From the NCBI GenBank assembly GCA_041487355.1, contig JBGPND010000118.1, positions 1 to 15,659 of the forward strand: a DNA stretch of 15,659 bases, written 5' to 3'. Shown here one piece after another: positions 1 to 7,858 of the stretch. The DNA comes from JAMXLO01 sp041487355. GTDB taxonomy: Bacteria; Pseudomonadota; Alphaproteobacteria; Acetobacterales; Acetobacteraceae. A program made the translations under genes and the position numbers. The notes below the pieces were generated by a model that searched no databases, had not been told where the DNA came from, and saw only the letters and a list, made by a program, of their open reading frames with translations. The first letter of the stretch is position 1; each line of letters opens with the position of its first letter.

Positions 1-64
1 GCTCATTGCATCGATCGAGCGAACGGCCGATGATTGTCATCACCGGGGCCCGGGAGCAAGCGCC

Positions 65-616
65 ATGAAATCGGCATCAGCCACCACAGCAGTCATCATG
101 TTCTTCGCCGCCATCGTGTTGCAGGGCGCTTTGGGTGCCGCGGCGGCGCAACCATCGTCGCACGCCGGCGACATCCCGCAGTCGCTGCGGGTCGAGCACG
201 AGAACACGCTGGAGCAGCTCACCGCGTTGAGCCGGCGGCGCGGCGCCGTCGGTACGGAGGCGCGCAAAGCGCTCATCCTGTTCAAGCGGCATACCCAACG
301 GGAGCAGGAGTTCATTCTTCCGCCGCTGACCTTGCTCCCGCTTCTCGCCGACGGAAAGGTTTCACCTGACATGAAATGGGCCATTGCCATGGCCGACCGG
401 GTGAAGGCAGAGCGCGAGCAGATTTTTCAGGAGCATACACAAATCACCGATGCAATGAATGAGCTCGCCACCGCCGCCCGGAAGGCACACGACGCCGAAG
501 CGCTCAATTTCGCCCAAGCCGCTGTCGCCGACTCGCTGAACGACGTTGAACTGATCGAGCCGATGTCCATCGTGATCGGCGACTACCTGCGCGCCAAGCT
601 TCCACCGGGGCCGTAG
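65..616 (+). CDS. Exported hemerythrin-like (HHE-type) protein, 183 aa
   Basis: The N-terminus is a typical Sec signal peptide: K2, a hydrophobic core at about residues 8-25, and an Ala-rich cleavage region around 24-28. The mature part is predicted helical. It carries a hemerythrin-like pattern: H45 in the first helix, H76-x3-E80 followed by an 'ILPPL' segment in the second, H124 in the third, and an acidic D160/E162 segment ending in 'IEP' in the fourth. Hemerythrin-like domains bind a di-iron centre and handle O2, NO or iron. The His expected in the last helix is not obvious, so iron binding is inference. The start at 65 is supported by GGGAG about 8 bases upstream. The next gene is convergent, with 52 bases between. 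It could instead be an unrelated periplasmic helical protein. The coding call is firm; the family call is moderate. Confidence 0.62.
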   Translation: MKSASATTAVIMFFAAIVLQGALGAAAAQPSSHAGDIPQSLRVEHENTLEQLTALSRRRGAVGTEARKALILFKRHTQREQEFILPPLTLLPLLADGKVSPDMKWAIAMADRVKAEREQIFQEHTQITDAMNELATAARKAHDAEALNFAQAAVADSLNDVELIEPMSIVIGDYLRAKLPPGP

Positions 617-668
617 CCGTTATTCGTCGCGATGAAGCCAGGACCGCCGTGCCGGTGAATAATCCCGG

Positions 669-1442
669 CTAGCGTCCCACGAAAGTCGGCTTCCGCTTCT
701 CCCTGAACGCCGCGACGCCTTCGCGGTGATCCTCGGTCTGGTCCAACTGCGGCTGCACGAAGGCTTCGTAATCCAGGAAGTCCTCGTAGCTCGGCCCGCT
801 CGCCATGTGGAACAGCTTCTTCGCCATGCCGAAAGCAAACGTCGGACCGCTGGCGAGATCCGCCGCCAGCTCCTCGGCCTTCGCCATTAGCTCGCCATCC
901 GGCACGACATAGTTCACCAGCCCCAATGACAGCGCCTCCTGCGCCTCGACGAAGCGTGCGGTGAACACCAGCTCCTTCGCGCGCGCCAGGCCGATGCGGC
1001 GCGTCAGGAACCAGATCGCACCGCCATCCGGCGCCAGGCCGATCCGCCGGAAGATCTGCGAGAACCGTGCGGTCTCCGACGCGACGATCAGGTCGCAGGC
1101 CAGCGCGATGCTCCAGCCGATGCCCACGGTGGGGCCGCGCACCGCGGCAATCACCGGCTTTTCCGTCGCGTGCAGCGTGCGCAGGAAACTGTGGCTGCCG
1201 CCTTGCATCTTCTCGCGTTCGGCGCGCAGCCCGCCGCGCTGCATCCGCCCGACATCGGCGCCGGTGCAGAAGGCGCGTCCCTCGCCGGTGACGATGATGG
1301 CGCGCACCTGCTCGTCGAACCGCAGCTTCTGCGCGTATTCGCGCAACTGCTGACGCATCTCGTAGGTCAGCGCATTCAGCTTCTCCGGCCGGTTCAGCAC
1401 CACCTTCGCCACCGGTCCCTCGATGATCAGGTCCACCGACAT
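669..1442 (-). CDS. Enoyl-CoA hydratase/isomerase family protein (PaaG-like), 257 aa
   Basis: A crotonase-fold protein of normal family length that acts on acyl-CoA esters. The first oxyanion-hole segment is 'GRAFCTGAD' at residues 55-63 and the second is around 'GPTVGIGW' at 103-110. The usual hydratase glutamate after the second glycine-rich segment is replaced (S111). The second catalytic glutamate region reads 'IGLAPDGG' (134-141), which matches the PaaG type, where an Asp (here D139) is catalytic. This favours a double-bond isomerase, such as a ring-epoxide or 2,3-enoyl-CoA isomerase, over a standard hydratase; the substrate is unknown. The reading frame stays open upstream to 1586, but the start at 1442 is preferred because GGGAGGAAAG lies just upstream and family proteins begin at this point. 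It diverges from the CoA-transferase gene, suggesting a shared control region and pathway. Confidence 0.9.
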   Translation of the reverse strand: MSVDLIIEGPVAKVVLNRPEKLNALTYEMRQQLREYAQKLRFDEQVRAIIVTGEGRAFCTGADVGRMQRGGLRAEREKMQGGSHSFLRTLHATEKPVIAAVRGPTVGIGWSIALACDLIVASETARFSQIFRRIGLAPDGGAIWFLTRRIGLARAKELVFTARFVEAQEALSLGLVNYVVPDGELMAKAEELAADLASGPTFAFGMAKKLFHMASGPSYEDFLDYEAFVQPQLDQTEDHREGVAAFREKRKPTFVGR

Positions 1443-1545
1443 CGCCGCTTTCCTCCCGCATCGTTCGCGCCATCCAAGCGTGTTGACGCCATGCGGGCAA
1501 GGCTGCACCGTGACGCCAACTCGACAAGACCCAGGGGAGCCGAGC
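1443..1545. promoter_or_regulatory. Divergent promoter region between the hydratase and CoA-transferase genes
   Basis: These 103 bases separate two genes read in opposite directions, so both promoters should lie here or overlap the coding ends. A TTGACG hexamer at 1483-1488 could be a -35 element for the rightward gene, but no good -10 follows at 17 bases. Ribosome-binding sites are visible on both sides: GGGAGG for the minus-strand gene and AGGGGAG at about 1533-1539 for the plus-strand gene. No clear operator palindrome is seen. Confidence 0.35.
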
Positions 1546-2733
1546 ATGGCGCGTCCGTTCGAAGGCATCCGCATCATCGACATCACGCATGTGCTGGCCG
1601 GACCCTTTGCCGCCTATCAGCTCGGGCTTCTGGGAGCCGACGTGATCAAGGTGGAGCATCCCGACGAACCCGATCAGAGCCGCGATTCCGGTAGCGACAA
1701 CGTGCTGAACCACGCCAACATGGGCACCGGGTTTCTGACCCAGGCTTCCAACAAGCGCGCCATCACGTTGAACCTGAAGACCGAGCAGGGACGCGAGATC
1801 CTGAAGAAGCTGGTCGCCACGGCCGATGTTCTGGTGGAGAACTACCGCCCCGGCGCATTCGAGGCGCTGGGTCTGGGCTACGAGGACCTGCGCAAGATCA
1901 ATCCGAAGCTGATCTACGCGTCGTTTTCCGCCTTCGGCCAGGGCGGCCCGCGGCGCGAGCAGACGGCCTACGATCACGTGATCCAGTCCACCTCCGGCAT
2001 CATGGCGATGACCGGCACGCCGTCGGCCAACCCGATCAAGATCGGCGCGCCGGCGATCGACTACGCCACCGGAACGATGGGTGCCTATGCGCTGTCCGCC
2101 GCACTGTTCCAGCGCGAGCGCACCGGCCAGGGCCAGCGCATCGACATGGCGATGCTCGACGTCGCGATCATCCTGATGGCCTCGCACGTCACCGGCTTCA
2201 TGCGCAACGGCGCACATCCCAAGCCGTCGGGCAACCGGACCGGGCACGCCACCAGCATGGCCTACCAGACCAAAGACGGGATCGTGATGGTGGGCGCTTC
2301 CAACCTGCGCCAGCAGAAGCGGCTATGGACCGTTCTCGAGCATCCCGAGATGATCAAGCGCACCAACGACGAACGCCGCGCGGACCACGACCGCGAGGAA
2401 AAGCTGCTCGCCGAGATCATGCTGACGCGCAGTGCGGCGGAGTGGGAGGAGTATCTGCAGGAGCGTCACGTTCCGGCCTCGCGTGTGCGCACGATGGGCG
2501 AGGCGCTGGCCGATCCGCAGATCGCCTCCCGCGGCGTGCTGCATCGGCACGAATCGGCGCCTGGTATCGATGGTCCGTTCACGGTGCCGGTGGCCGCGTT
2601 CAAGTTTGCGCATGACGGGCCGCTTGTGGACCGCCCGCCGCCGATGTTCGGCCAGCACACCGATGAGGTGCTGGGTGAGCTTGGCTACAGCCGCGCGGAC
2701 GTCGAGCGGTTCCGGGCGGCGAAGGTGATCTGA
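1546..2733 (+). CDS. CaiB/BaiF (class III) CoA-transferase, 395 aa
   Basis: The protein has the class III CoA-transferase layout from its first residues ('FEGIRIIDITHVLAGP' at 5-20, then 'LGADVIKVEHP' at 29-39) and the usual length of about 400 residues. D143 in 'TAYDHVIQ' aligns with the catalytic Asp of formyl-CoA transferase, which forms acyl-aspartyl anhydride intermediates. 'NYRPGAFEALGLGY' (99-112) is also characteristic. It moves CoA between carboxylic acids; donor and acceptor cannot be read from sequence (formyl-, succinyl- or carnitine-type are all possible). The frame is open back to 1423, but the ATG at 1546 has AGGGGAG just upstream and begins the conserved domain. It diverges from the PaaG-like gene, and the two could activate and process the same acid. 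Confidence 0.93.
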   Translation: MARPFEGIRIIDITHVLAGPFAAYQLGLLGADVIKVEHPDEPDQSRDSGSDNVLNHANMGTGFLTQASNKRAITLNLKTEQGREILKKLVATADVLVENYRPGAFEALGLGYEDLRKINPKLIYASFSAFGQGGPRREQTAYDHVIQSTSGIMAMTGTPSANPIKIGAPAIDYATGTMGAYALSAALFQRERTGQGQRIDMAMLDVAIILMASHVTGFMRNGAHPKPSGNRTGHATSMAYQTKDGIVMVGASNLRQQKRLWTVLEHPEMIKRTNDERRADHDREEKLLAEIMLTRSAAEWEEYLQERHVPASRVRTMGEALADPQIASRGVLHRHESAPGIDGPFTVPVAAFKFAHDGPLVDRPPPMFGQHTDEVLGELGYSRADVERFRAAKVI

Positions 2734-2755
2734 ACTGGAGGCTGCGACTTGTCAT

Positions 2756-2837
2756 CGTCATTCCCGCGCAAGCGGGAACCCAGGCGTGCAAGGAACAGTG
2801 CTGGTCCCACTGGGTGCCCGCTTGCGCGGGCATGACG
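2756..2837. repeat. Palindromic intergenic repeat with 28-base arms
   Basis: An imperfect inverted repeat: left arm 2756-2783, right arm 2810-2837, matching at 26 of 28 positions across a 26-base spacer. The core of the left arm reads TTCCCGCGCAAGCGGGAA. The right arm is the kind of repeat that encodes 'PACAGMT' peptides when translated, and is common between genes in alphaproteobacteria. It lies between the CoA-transferase stop (2733) and the ribosome-binding site of the next gene, and could fold in RNA as a terminator or mRNA stabiliser; that role is inference. Confidence 0.85.
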
Positions 2838-2855
2838 ACAAATGAGGAGGCAACA

Positions 2856-3719
2856 ATGCAACTCGGTCGGCTTGGGGCTTGGTATTCGACGGACAAGCTG
2901 GGCGGTCCCCAGCAGATCAAACAGTTCGTCGGCACGGTGGAGCGGCTCGGCTACGGCACGCTCTGGTATCCGGAATCGCGCGGCTACGAATCGCTGTCGG
3001 TTGCCGGCTTCATGCTGGCCAATACGACGAAGCTGAAGATCGGCAGCTCGATCGCCAGCATCTATGCGCGCGACGCGTTCACCTCGCGACGCGGCATGCT
3101 GACCCTGCACCAGCTCTATGGCGAGCGCTTCATCCTCGGCCTCGGCGTCAGCCACGTGCCGATGGTGGAGGGGATACGCGGGCACAAATACGAAAAGCCA
3201 GTGCCGGCGATGCGCGCCTATCTCGACGGCATCACCAAGGGCGAAGCCGGTTCGGAGAACTGGCCGATCGTGATCGCCGCGCTCGGCCCGCTGATGCTGA
3301 AGCTTTCGGCCGAGAAGACGCGCGGTGCGGTGCCCTACAACACCACGCCGCAACACACGGCTGAAGCGGCGAAGATTCTCGGCCCCAACAAGTGGCTGGC
3401 GATCGAACAGAAGGTGACGCTGGAGACCGACCCCGCGAAGGCACGCGCGCTCGGCCGGAAGGAGCTGTCGCGCTACATGGTGCTGGACAACTATCGCAAC
3501 AACTGGCTGCGCATCGGCTTCTCCGAGGCCGAGCTGGCGAATGGCGGCTCCGACCGGTTCATCGACGCGATGGTGCTGTGGGGTACTGCGGACAAGGTGA
3601 AGCAGGGGTTGCGCGCGCATTTCGACGCCGGTGCGACACATGCCTGCATCCAGCCAGTGCACGAAGATGGCGACACCGCCGCGCGCGATCGCATCCTGAC
3701 GGAGCTCGCTGACACCTGA
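2856..3719 (+). CDS. LLM-class (luciferase-like, F420-type) oxidoreductase, 287 aa
   Basis: A TIM-barrel flavin/F420-dependent oxidoreductase of the bacterial luciferase superfamily. Supporting segments are the N-terminal 'LGRLGAWYSTDKLGG', the strand 'LGYGTLWYPESRGYESL', then 'TTKLKIGSSIASIYARD' and 'ERFILGLGVSHVPMVEG'. The layout matches the subfamily often annotated as TIGR03620 F420-dependent oxidoreductases. Whether the cofactor is F420 or FMN cannot be read from sequence. The length is normal for the subfamily. The frame extends upstream to 2814 through the palindromic repeat, but the ATG at 2856 follows GAGGAGG at 2844-2850 with ideal spacing, so the extension is rejected. The neighbours suggest a role in degrading an organic acid or CoA ester; the substrate is unknown. 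Confidence 0.87.
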   Translation: MQLGRLGAWYSTDKLGGPQQIKQFVGTVERLGYGTLWYPESRGYESLSVAGFMLANTTKLKIGSSIASIYARDAFTSRRGMLTLHQLYGERFILGLGVSHVPMVEGIRGHKYEKPVPAMRAYLDGITKGEAGSENWPIVIAALGPLMLKLSAEKTRGAVPYNTTPQHTAEAAKILGPNKWLAIEQKVTLETDPAKARALGRKELSRYMVLDNYRNNWLRIGFSEAELANGGSDRFIDAMVLWGTADKVKQGLRAHFDAGATHACIQPVHEDGDTAARDRILTELADT

Positions 3720-3727
3720 AGGCAGAA

Positions 3728-3763
3728 CCTCGTCACTCGCGCGATTTCGCGAGGCTGACGAGG
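3728..3763 (+). terminator. Strong hairpin between the LLM oxidoreductase gene and glgC
   Basis: CCTCGTCA (3728-3735) pairs with TGACGAGG (3756-3763), and CTCGCG (3736-3741) pairs with CGCGAG (3748-3753), closing a six-base loop; a two-base bulge (3754-3755) interrupts the stem. It begins eight bases after the upstream stop codon and no T-run follows, so it may be a Rho-assisted or weak terminator, or a leader hairpin controlling glgC. The pairing is seen; the function is inferred. Confidence 0.55.
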
Positions 3764-3801
3764 CGACGCACAATTGGTCGCCTGACAGGGAGAAACCAGC
3801 C

Positions 3802-5067
3802 ATGTTGGCAATCCCGAAAAGCGGACCGCTCGCCAGGACGGCGATGGCCTACGTCCTGGCGGGCGGGCGCGGCAGTCGACTCATGGAGCTCACCGACCGG
3901 CGCGCCAAGCCGGCGGTGTTTTTCGGCTGCAAGTCGCGGATCATCGATTTCGCCCTGTCCAACGCACTCAACTCCGGCATCCGCCGCATCGGCGTGGCAA
4001 CCCAATACAAGGCGCACAGCCTGATCCGTCATTTGCAGCGCGGTTGGAACTTCTTCCGCGTCGAACGCAATGAAAGCTTCGACATCCTGCCCGCCAGCCA
4101 GCGGGTCTCGGAGACCGAGTGGTACGCCGGCACCGCCGATGCGGTCTACCAGAACATCGACATCATCGAGAGCTATGGGCCGGAGCACATCATCATCCTT
4201 GCCGGCGACCATATATACAAGATGGACTACGAGCCCATGCTGCAGATGCACTACGAGCGCGAGGCCGACGTGACCGTGGGCTGCATCGAAGTGCCGCGCA
4301 CCGAGGCATCGGGCTTCGGCGTCATGCAGATCGATTCCACCGACCGGATCGTGTCGTTCCTGGAGAAACCAAAAGACCCCCCAGGCATGCCGGACAAGCC
4401 CGACACGGCCTTGGCCAGCATGGGCATCTACGTGTTCGCTACCAAGTTCCTGATCGACGAACTGCGCCGCGATGCCGCCGACACGAGCTCAAGCCGTGAT
4501 TTCGGCAAGGACCTCATCCCCTACCTGGTGAAGCACGGCAAGGCGGTGGCGCACCGCTTCACGCAGTCCTGCGTGCGGTCCGACTTCGAGGCAGAGGCCT
4601 ACTGGCGCGATGTCGGCACGCTCGACGCCTACTGGAAGGCGAACATCGACCTGACCGACGTGGTGCCGGCGCTCGATCTGTATGACATGGAGTGGCCGAT
4701 CTGGACCTATGGCGAGATCACCCCACCGGCCAAGTTCGTGCACGATGAGGATGGACGGCGCGGTCAGGCGGTCAGTTCGCTGGTCTCCGGCGGCTGCATC
4801 GTTTCCGGCGCTTCGGTCAGGCATTCGTTGCTGTTCACCGGCGTGCGCGCGCATTCCTATGCCAGCGTTGAGAACAGTGTCGTGCTGCCCTATGTCGACA
4901 TCGGCCGGTCAGCACGATTGCGTAACGCCATCGTCGATCGCGGCGTGCGGATTCCCGAAGGCCTGGTGGTGGGCGAGGATCCGCTGCTGGATACGGAACG
5001 TTTCCGCCGCACCGAGCAAGGCATCTGCCTGATCACGCAGCCGATGCTCGACCAATTGCGGCAATGA
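3802..5067 (+). CDS. glgC: Glucose-1-phosphate adenylyltransferase (ADP-glucose pyrophosphorylase)
   Basis: Makes ADP-glucose and pyrophosphate from ATP and glucose-1-phosphate, the committed step of bacterial glycogen synthesis in the cytoplasm. At 421 aa it has the full family length. Visible motifs: the nucleotide-binding loop 'GGRGSRL' (21-27) with 'RAKPAVFFG' (34-42); 'WYAGTADAVYQN' (107-118); the catalytic metal segment 'DHIYKMDY' (136-143); 'SGFGVMQID' (170-178); and 'FLEKP' with the sugar-phosphate-binding lysine at 189. The C-terminal left-handed beta-helix, with repeats such as 'ASVENSVVLPYVDIG', carries the allosteric region. GGGAG at about 3788-3792 precedes the ATG. Its stop overlaps the glgA start (ATGA), indicating translational coupling. 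Regulation by metabolites such as fructose phosphates is known for the family and not shown here. Confidence 0.97.
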   Translation: MLAIPKSGPLARTAMAYVLAGGRGSRLMELTDRRAKPAVFFGCKSRIIDFALSNALNSGIRRIGVATQYKAHSLIRHLQRGWNFFRVERNESFDILPASQRVSETEWYAGTADAVYQNIDIIESYGPEHIIILAGDHIYKMDYEPMLQMHYEREADVTVGCIEVPRTEASGFGVMQIDSTDRIVSFLEKPKDPPGMPDKPDTALASMGIYVFATKFLIDELRRDAADTSSSRDFGKDLIPYLVKHGKAVAHRFTQSCVRSDFEAEAYWRDVGTLDAYWKANIDLTDVVPALDLYDMEWPIWTYGEITPPAKFVHDEDGRRGQAVSSLVSGGCIVSGASVRHSLLFTGVRAHSYASVENSVVLPYVDIGRSARLRNAIVDRGVRIPEGLVVGEDPLLDTERFRRTEQGICLITQPMLDQLRQ

Positions 5068-6560
5068 CGCCGGTCAACGTTCTGTCGGTCGTTTCCGAAA
5101 TATTTCCGCTGATCAAGACCGGTGGCCTGGCGGATGTCGCGGGAGCACTGCCGGGCGCGCTCGCCGCCGAGGGGGTGGCGGTGCGTTCGCTGGTTCCAGG
5201 CTATCCGCGAGTACTCGCGGCCCTGGAGAACGGCGTCGTCATCGCCCGCGTGGACGAGCTGTTCGGGGGCGAAGCGCGGGTCGTGGCGGCGCAGGCGGCG
5301 GGGCTCGATTTGTTCGTGCTGGACGCGCCACACCTGTTCGCGCGCGACGGCGATCCCTATCGCGGCCCAGACGGTAACGACTGGCCGGACAACGCATTCC
5401 GCTTCGCGGCCCTGGCGCGCGTCGCCGCGCTGCTGGGACAGGGGCTCGTGCCGGGTCACCTTCCCGATATCGTGCATGCGCACGACTGGCAGGCGGGTCT
5501 GGCGCCGGCCTACCTGCATTATGCCGGCGGCCCTCGGCCTGCGACGGTGATGACGGTGCACAACCTCGCGTTTCAGGGCCAGTTTCCATCCGGATTGCTG
5601 GCGCGACTCGGCCTGCCGGCACACGCCTATGCGATCGAGGGCGTCGAGTATTACGGCGGCATCGGCTACCTGAAGGCCGGGCTGCAATTCGCCGACCGGA
5701 TCACCACCGTCTCGCCGACCTATGCGCTGGAGATACGCACCCCGTCGGGTGGCATGGGCCTGGACGGCTTGTTGCGCGCGCGCGCCAATGTGCTTTCCGG
5801 CATCCTGAATGGCATCGACGAGACGGTATGGGACCCGGCGCACGATCGCTACCTGGCGGCGCGGTTTGACATCAGCCGACTGACCGAGCGCACCGCCAAC
5901 AAGGTCGCGTTGCAGTCACAGCTTGGTCTCGAGGTCGATCCCTCGCGAATGTTGTTCGGTGCGATCACCCGGCTGACCGCGCAGAAAGGCACCGACCTGT
6001 TGCTTGGGGCGTTGCCAGCACTGATCGAAGCAGGCGCCCAGCTCGCCTTGGTCGGGTCGGGCGACAGTGCGCTCGAGTCGCGGCTGCGTGCCGCTGCCGT
6101 GGCACATCCAGGCAGCGTCGCCGTGCGCCTGGCCTACGATGAGGCGCTGGCGCATCTCATCCAAGGCGGCTGCGATGCGCTGCTGATCCCCTCACGCTTC
6201 GAACCGTGCGGCCTCACGCAGCTCTGCGCCATGCGCTACGGTGCTCTGCCTGTCGTCGCCCATGTCGGTGGATTTTGCGACACGGTGATCGATGCCAACG
6301 AGATGGCGCTGGCCGCCGGCGTCGCCACGGGCTTCCACTTCGCGCCGGTCGAGACCGATATGCTCGTCGCGACGATCGGACGGACGCTTTCCGTGTGGCG
6401 GGAGCCCGCGCTGTGGCAACGCCTGCAGCGCAACGCCATGCAGACCGACGTCGGCTGGCGCCAGCCGGCAAAACGCTATGCATCGCTCTATCGCGAGTTG
6501 GTGGCCCGACAGCCGCCCGCCACCGGTGCTATGAGCAGCCAGGTGATGCAGCGCAAGTGA
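5064..6560 (+). CDS. glgA: Glycogen synthase (ADP-glucose type), GT5
   Basis: Transfers glucose from ADP-glucose to the growing alpha-1,4-glucan. The 498-residue protein has the two-Rossmann GT-B layout. 'KTGGLADVAGALP' (18-30) is the ADP-glucose-binding signature. 'HAHDWQAGL' and 'MTVHNLAFQG' belong to the N-terminal domain. 'TRLTAQKGTDLL' opens the second domain, and 'SRFEPCGLTQLCAMRYG' (around 376-392) is the E-x7-E region, though Cys and Met stand where Tyr and Leu are common. The start overlaps the glgC stop by four bases and has no strong ribosome-binding site of its own, so it is probably translated by reinitiation. Branching enzyme, phosphorylase and debranching genes are not in this window. 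The stop is nine bases before the next start. Confidence 0.97.
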   Translation: MTPVNVLSVVSEIFPLIKTGGLADVAGALPGALAAEGVAVRSLVPGYPRVLAALENGVVIARVDELFGGEARVVAAQAAGLDLFVLDAPHLFARDGDPYRGPDGNDWPDNAFRFAALARVAALLGQGLVPGHLPDIVHAHDWQAGLAPAYLHYAGGPRPATVMTVHNLAFQGQFPSGLLARLGLPAHAYAIEGVEYYGGIGYLKAGLQFADRITTVSPTYALEIRTPSGGMGLDGLLRARANVLSGILNGIDETVWDPAHDRYLAARFDISRLTERTANKVALQSQLGLEVDPSRMLFGAITRLTAQKGTDLLLGALPALIEAGAQLALVGSGDSALESRLRAAAVAHPGSVAVRLAYDEALAHLIQGGCDALLIPSRFEPCGLTQLCAMRYGALPVVAHVGGFCDTVIDANEMALAAGVATGFHFAPVETDMLVATIGRTLSVWREPALWQRLQRNAMQTDVGWRQPAKRYASLYRELVARQPPATGAMSSQVMQRK

Positions 6561-6568
6561 GGCGGAGC

Positions 6569-7849
6569 ATGGACATCGGGAACGCGGTAGCAGCGCAACG
6601 CGAGCTGGCGAGTGCGTTGTTCGACCAATTGCGGCGTGACGGGCTGGACGAACCCGGGGTGACACGCGATCCCTACGGGCCCGGCGAGCAGCGTGCGCAT
6701 GCCACGGTGACGGCGGCGGCGCAGAAGCTTGGACTGCGCATCGAACACGATGCGGCGGCCAATCTCTACATGACATTGCCGGGACATGACCCGACGGCGA
6801 AGCCCATCGTGGTCGGCTCGCATCTCGATTCGGTGCCGCATGGCGGCAATTTCGACGGCGCGGCGGGCGTGGTGGCCGGCCTCGTCGCGGTCGCGGCGCT
6901 GCAAGGTCTCGGCATCACCCTGCCCTGCGACCTTATGGTGATGGGCATCCGCGCCGAGGAGAGCATCTGGTTTCAGGTGTCCTATATCGGCAGCCGCGGC
7001 GCGCTCGGCACGCTGCCGGACGGCGCGCTGGACGTGCGCCGGATCGATACCGGGCGCACGCTCGCCGAACACATCGCCGAGTGCGGCGGCGATCCTGACG
7101 CGTTGCGTGCCGGTAGACGCTTTCTCGATCCGGCACGACTGCGCGCCTATCTGGAACTGCACATCGAGCAGGCGCCGAGCCTCGTCGCGGCCGGGCGGCC
7201 TGTCGCGATCTGCACCGGCATTCCCGGCAACTTCCGCTACCCCGATGCGCGTATCGAAGGCAGCCACGACCATGTCGGCCTGCCGCGCCGCTTCCGCCGC
7301 GACGCGGCGATGGCGGGCGCCGAATTCGCCATGGCGCTCGACCGCGTGTGGGAGGAGCGCGACGCGAAGGGCGTGCCGATGGCCTGCACGATCGGCCGGT
7401 TCCACACCGATACCGCCGCGCACGGCATGACCATCGTCCCGGGCACCTTCAACTTCAGCCTCGATGTCCGCGCGTATGACGAGGCCGTGCTGGCCGAACT
7501 CGACCGGCAGGTGGATGCGATCATCGCCGGCATCGAGCAAAGGCGCGGTGTGCGGTTCCACCGTGGATCGAAGGCGCGTGCGGCGGTGGGACCAGTCGAT
7601 CAGGCGATCAGGACCGCGCTGGAGACCGGCGCCGCCGAACTGGGCATCCCGGTGCTGCATCTCGGCAGCCCGGCCTCGCATGACGCGGCGGCCTTTGCCG
7701 CCACCGGCGTGCCGATGGGGATGATCTTCATACGAAACGAGAACGGCAGCCACAATCCTCGCGAAGCAATGGCGATCGATGACTTTCTGGCAGGCGCGTC
7801 ATTGCTGACCTGGTTGCTTGCCCAACACTCTGCCGACTCATCCGGATAG
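6569..7849 (+). CDS. M20-type Zn-dependent amidohydrolase (carbamoylase/allantoate family), 426 aa
   Basis: Resembles N-carbamoyl-L-amino-acid hydrolases and allantoate amidohydrolases, cytosolic di-metal enzymes that hydrolyse a ureido or amide C-N bond. Metal and catalytic residues are visible: H85 and D87 in 'VVGSHLDSVPHGG', bridging D96 in 'GNFDG', the E130-E131 pair, H198 in 'ELHIEQAP', and C-terminal histidines in 'ASHDAAAF' and 'NGSHNPREAM'. 'HVGLPRRFRRDAAMAG' matches the dimer-domain HAG..R.DA segment. The common 'EEGxRF' is 'EESIWF' here, pointing to a distinct subfamily whose substrate I cannot name. The frame is open upstream to 6206 inside glgA, but the ATG at 6569 has GAGG at 6559-6562 overlapping the glgA stop, so it is probably coupled to glgA. 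That is an unexpected partner for glycogen genes. Confidence 0.88.
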   Translation: MDIGNAVAAQRELASALFDQLRRDGLDEPGVTRDPYGPGEQRAHATVTAAAQKLGLRIEHDAAANLYMTLPGHDPTAKPIVVGSHLDSVPHGGNFDGAAGVVAGLVAVAALQGLGITLPCDLMVMGIRAEESIWFQVSYIGSRGALGTLPDGALDVRRIDTGRTLAEHIAECGGDPDALRAGRRFLDPARLRAYLELHIEQAPSLVAAGRPVAICTGIPGNFRYPDARIEGSHDHVGLPRRFRRDAAMAGAEFAMALDRVWEERDAKGVPMACTIGRFHTDTAAHGMTIVPGTFNFSLDVRAYDEAVLAELDRQVDAIIAGIEQRRGVRFHRGSKARAAVGPVDQAIRTALETGAAELGIPVLHLGSPASHDAAAFAATGVPMGMIFIRNENGSHNPREAMAIDDFLAGASLLTWLLAQHSADSSG

Positions 7850-7858
7850 TGCGCGACC

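Noticed and set aside
1..68. Possible end of an upstream gene, with a frame open from the window edge to a TGA at 66-68 overlapping the start at 65
   Set aside because: An ATGA overlap would suit an operon, but only about 21 codons are visible, another frame is also open, and nothing is recognisable.
617..668. Short pairing segments (TTATTC/GAATAA and GCCGG/CCGGC) between convergent genes
   Set aside because: Stems are only five to six bases with long loops; too weak to call a terminator.
583..2247. Long open frame on the minus strand (554 codons)
   Set aside because: It overlaps the PaaG-like gene and the CoA-transferase in other frames, has low-complexity His/Arg-rich composition and no recognisable domain; a GC-rich shadow.
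2814..2855. Upstream start for the LLM oxidoreductase giving an 'MPACAGMT' N-terminus
   Set aside because: These residues are the translated repeat arm; the ATG at 2856 has the ribosome-binding site and the conserved start.
2685..3803. Long open frame on the minus strand opposite the LLM oxidoreductase
   Set aside because: Fully antisense to a well-supported gene, and part of its product is the translated palindromic repeat.
6488..7753. Minus-strand frame of 421 codons opposite the amidohydrolase
   Set aside because: Antisense shadow without domain features; the plus strand has clear metal-binding motifs.
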